Positions 62,831-64,000 of a stretch of DNA of 64,000 nt are shown here, piece after piece. Position 1 is the first letter of the stretch. Every line of letters begins with the position of its first letter. Source of the stretch: JAGBWK01 sp964544595 (GTDB lineage: Bacteria > Bacteroidota > Bacteroidia > Bacteroidales > Muribaculaceae). The notes below the pieces were generated by a model, which did no database searches, was not told the origin of the DNA, and saw only the letters and a list, made by a program, of their open reading frames with translations. The stretch is taken from contig CAZJBM010000008.1 of assembly GCA_964544595.1 (NCBI GenBank), positions 1-64,000 of the forward strand, read 5' to 3'. Position numbers and translations under genes: made by a program.

Positions 62831-64000
62831 ATGAGCACGTTTTCTACTATATCGCGATGGTACTTCTCCAAGCAATCATTACCCTATTGGTGTATATTCG
62901 CTATCGATTGCGTCATCGTGTTTCTGTCGGCTATGTTTATCTGCACGATAAACAATAGCGTTTTCTTCACGATAGAAAATTTCTGGAAACTATGCGCGAC
63001 TCTCGGCGTCTATACGCTGTGCTACGTGATCGGCTTCAGGGCGTTTCATACCTATTCGGGAATCATACGATACTCCTCGTTTGTCGATCTGCAGCGTGTG
63101 GCCTCAGGCGTGTTGGTCGGCATGATTCTCGCCATAATAGCCAAGTACTATATTATCCCGTTGCTCCCCGACACGTTTATCACGCTCAGGTTGCGCAACG
63201 TCATTCTCTGGTCGCTGCTCGCGTTGCTGCTTATGTGGTGTATGCGAGTGTTCGTCAAGTTTCTCCACGACTCTTTCTACACCGCCCCTGATGCCGTTAA
63301 GGTTATGGTCTACGGCACTCGCCAAGACGCTATATCGATAGCCAAAAGCTTGCGCAACAAGGATATGTCGAAATATAAGCTCTCAGGCTTTATCACCGAC
63401 GAGGATAAGCTCAACGGCCGCTTCCTGATGGGCGAAAAGATGTATCTCAACAATCCCGGTCTCATAGAGATTATCAAAAAGCGCGGCATCGGCGGGATGT
63501 TTGTGTCCCCCTCAAAGTCAGAGTCGATCCGCAATAATAGCGAAATGATTAACTCTATGGTAGATGCGGGCGTTAAAATCTTCATCGCCCGCGACGCCGA
63601 GGAGTGGGACGGCAAGACCGACATCCAGGCCCAGCAGATGCGTGAGGTGCAGATTGAAGACCTGTTGCCCCGCGAGAAAATCGAGGTCGACATGGACGCT
63701 ATCGGCGAGTTGCTTCGGGGCAAATGTATTCTGATCACCGGGGCCGCCGGCTCGATCGGCAGCGAGATTGTGCGCCAGGTGGCCGTTTACGACCCCGCCG
63801 AGCTTGTGCTTATCGACCAGGCCGAAACCCCTCTCCACGATATTCGCCTGATGATGGCGCGCGATTTCCCCGAGATCAAGGCCCTTACCATAGTGGCCGA
63901 TATTGCCCATCATAAACGCATGGAAGAGATTTTCCGCGATCATCGGCCCGAATATGTGTTCCACGCCGCGGCCTATAAGCATGTGCCTATGATGGAGGAC
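62831..64000 (+). CDS. Polysaccharide biosynthesis protein, FlaA1/CapD type (partial, runs off the window)
   Basis: 390 residues are visible with no stop. Four N-terminal hydrophobic segments (PYWCIFAIDCVIVFLSAMFI and others) are followed by a CoA-binding-like region (VKVMVYGTRQDAISIAKSLR) and an extended SDR domain with ITGAAGSIGSEIVRQ, DQAETPLHDI and the catalytic-region start FHAAAYKHVPMMED. These are nucleotide-sugar 4,6-dehydratases/epimerases of capsule and O-antigen synthesis. The C-terminal half is outside the window. Confidence 0.9.
   Translation, partial: MSTFSTISRWYFSKQSLPYWCIFAIDCVIVFLSAMFICTINNSVFFTIENFWKLCATLGVYTLCYVIGFRAFHTYSGIIRYSSFVDLQRVASGVLVGMILAIIAKYYIIPLLPDTFITLRLRNVILWSLLALLLMWCMRVFVKFLHDSFYTAPDAVKVMVYGTRQDAISIAKSLRNKDMSKYKLSGFITDEDKLNGRFLMGEKMYLNNPGLIEIIKKRGIGGMFVSPSKSESIRNNSEMINSMVDAGVKIFIARDAEEWDGKTDIQAQQMREVQIEDLLPREKIEVDMDAIGELLRGKCILITGAAGSIGSEIVRQVAVYDPAELVLIDQAETPLHDIRLMMARDFPEIKALTIVADIAHHKRMEEIFRDHRPEYVFHAAAYKHVPMMED

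Overview
The window looks like chromosomal DNA from a gut-type Bacteroidales bacterium, most plausibly a Muribaculaceae relative (inference). The reasons are: promoters of the Bacteroidetes type (TTTG or TTG, 19-20 bp, TAnnTTTG) upstream of tRNAs and several operons; carboxypeptidase-regulatory-domain outer-membrane receptors; a fused SecDF; DUF4292, DUF3256 and EnvC-like proteins; and a secreted bile-salt-hydrolase-like enzyme. Most of the DNA is moderately GC-rich housekeeping sequence. A few visibly AT-rich patches (about 4.2-4.8, 34-38 and parts of 42-50.5 kb) look acquired.

Layout. 0-3.5 kb: a beta-propeller protein, then hpf and a Xer recombinase, with a tRNA-Val. 3.6-5 kb: a 586-bp element with inverted terminal repeats, a small P-loop protein and a second identical tRNA-Val. 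6-9.3 kb: the rplM-rpsI-rpsB-tsf translation cluster. 9.7-14.6 kb: a TonB-dependent receptor and its lipoprotein partner. 14.8-17.8 kb: secDF, divergent from asnA. 18-23.2 kb: asnA, a C69 peptidase, queF, queC, a B3/B4-domain protein and a YrdC/YciO protein. 23.2-23.9 kb: a PIN/RelB-DinJ-type toxin-antitoxin pair. 24-26.5 kb: a second outer-membrane receptor. 26.7-33.9 kb: dut, a TPR protein, a DUF4292 lipoprotein, an EnvC-like factor, a flippase and a zinc-ribbon membrane protein, all on the plus strand.

34-38.1 kb is an accessory island on the minus strand. It holds three tightly coupled genes for exported proteins: a transglutaminase-like protein, a protein made of a signal peptide joined to the tip of an Rhs core and a histidine-rich C-terminal module, and a small possible immunity protein. 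A split, decayed second copy lies downstream and is bounded by an inverted 16-bp repeat. An internally deleted IS4-type transposase remnant lies upstream. 38.3-42 kb carries a DUF2156 protein, a DUF4143 ATPase with a perfect 41-bp palindrome over its promoter, and the bile-salt-hydrolase-like enzyme.

42.9-50.4 kb is a type I restriction-modification operon (hsdM, a DUF1016/YhcG-type nuclease, hsdS, hsdR) followed by two small overlapping ORFs, one encoding an extremely acidic 49-residue protein. The nuclease gene is bounded by an exact 15-bp direct repeat and looks like a removable cassette. 50.6 kb is a tRNA-Gln. 51-62.5 kb holds a DEAD-box helicase, a DUF3256 protein, xseAB, cvpA, sufBCD, a glycosyltransferase, a thioredoxin lipoprotein and an acyltransferase. 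The window ends inside a FlaA1/CapD-type polysaccharide gene.

The most distinctive unannotated structure is a family of 166-bp MITE-like elements. Four near-identical copies (42.2, 50.8, 52.9 and 55.4 kb) and several fragments have TA-flanked inverted ends. Two full copies sit between a promoter and a start codon, so they are probably transcribed as 5' untranslated RNA. No function or identity here was confirmed by database search; all family names come from motifs read in the sequence.
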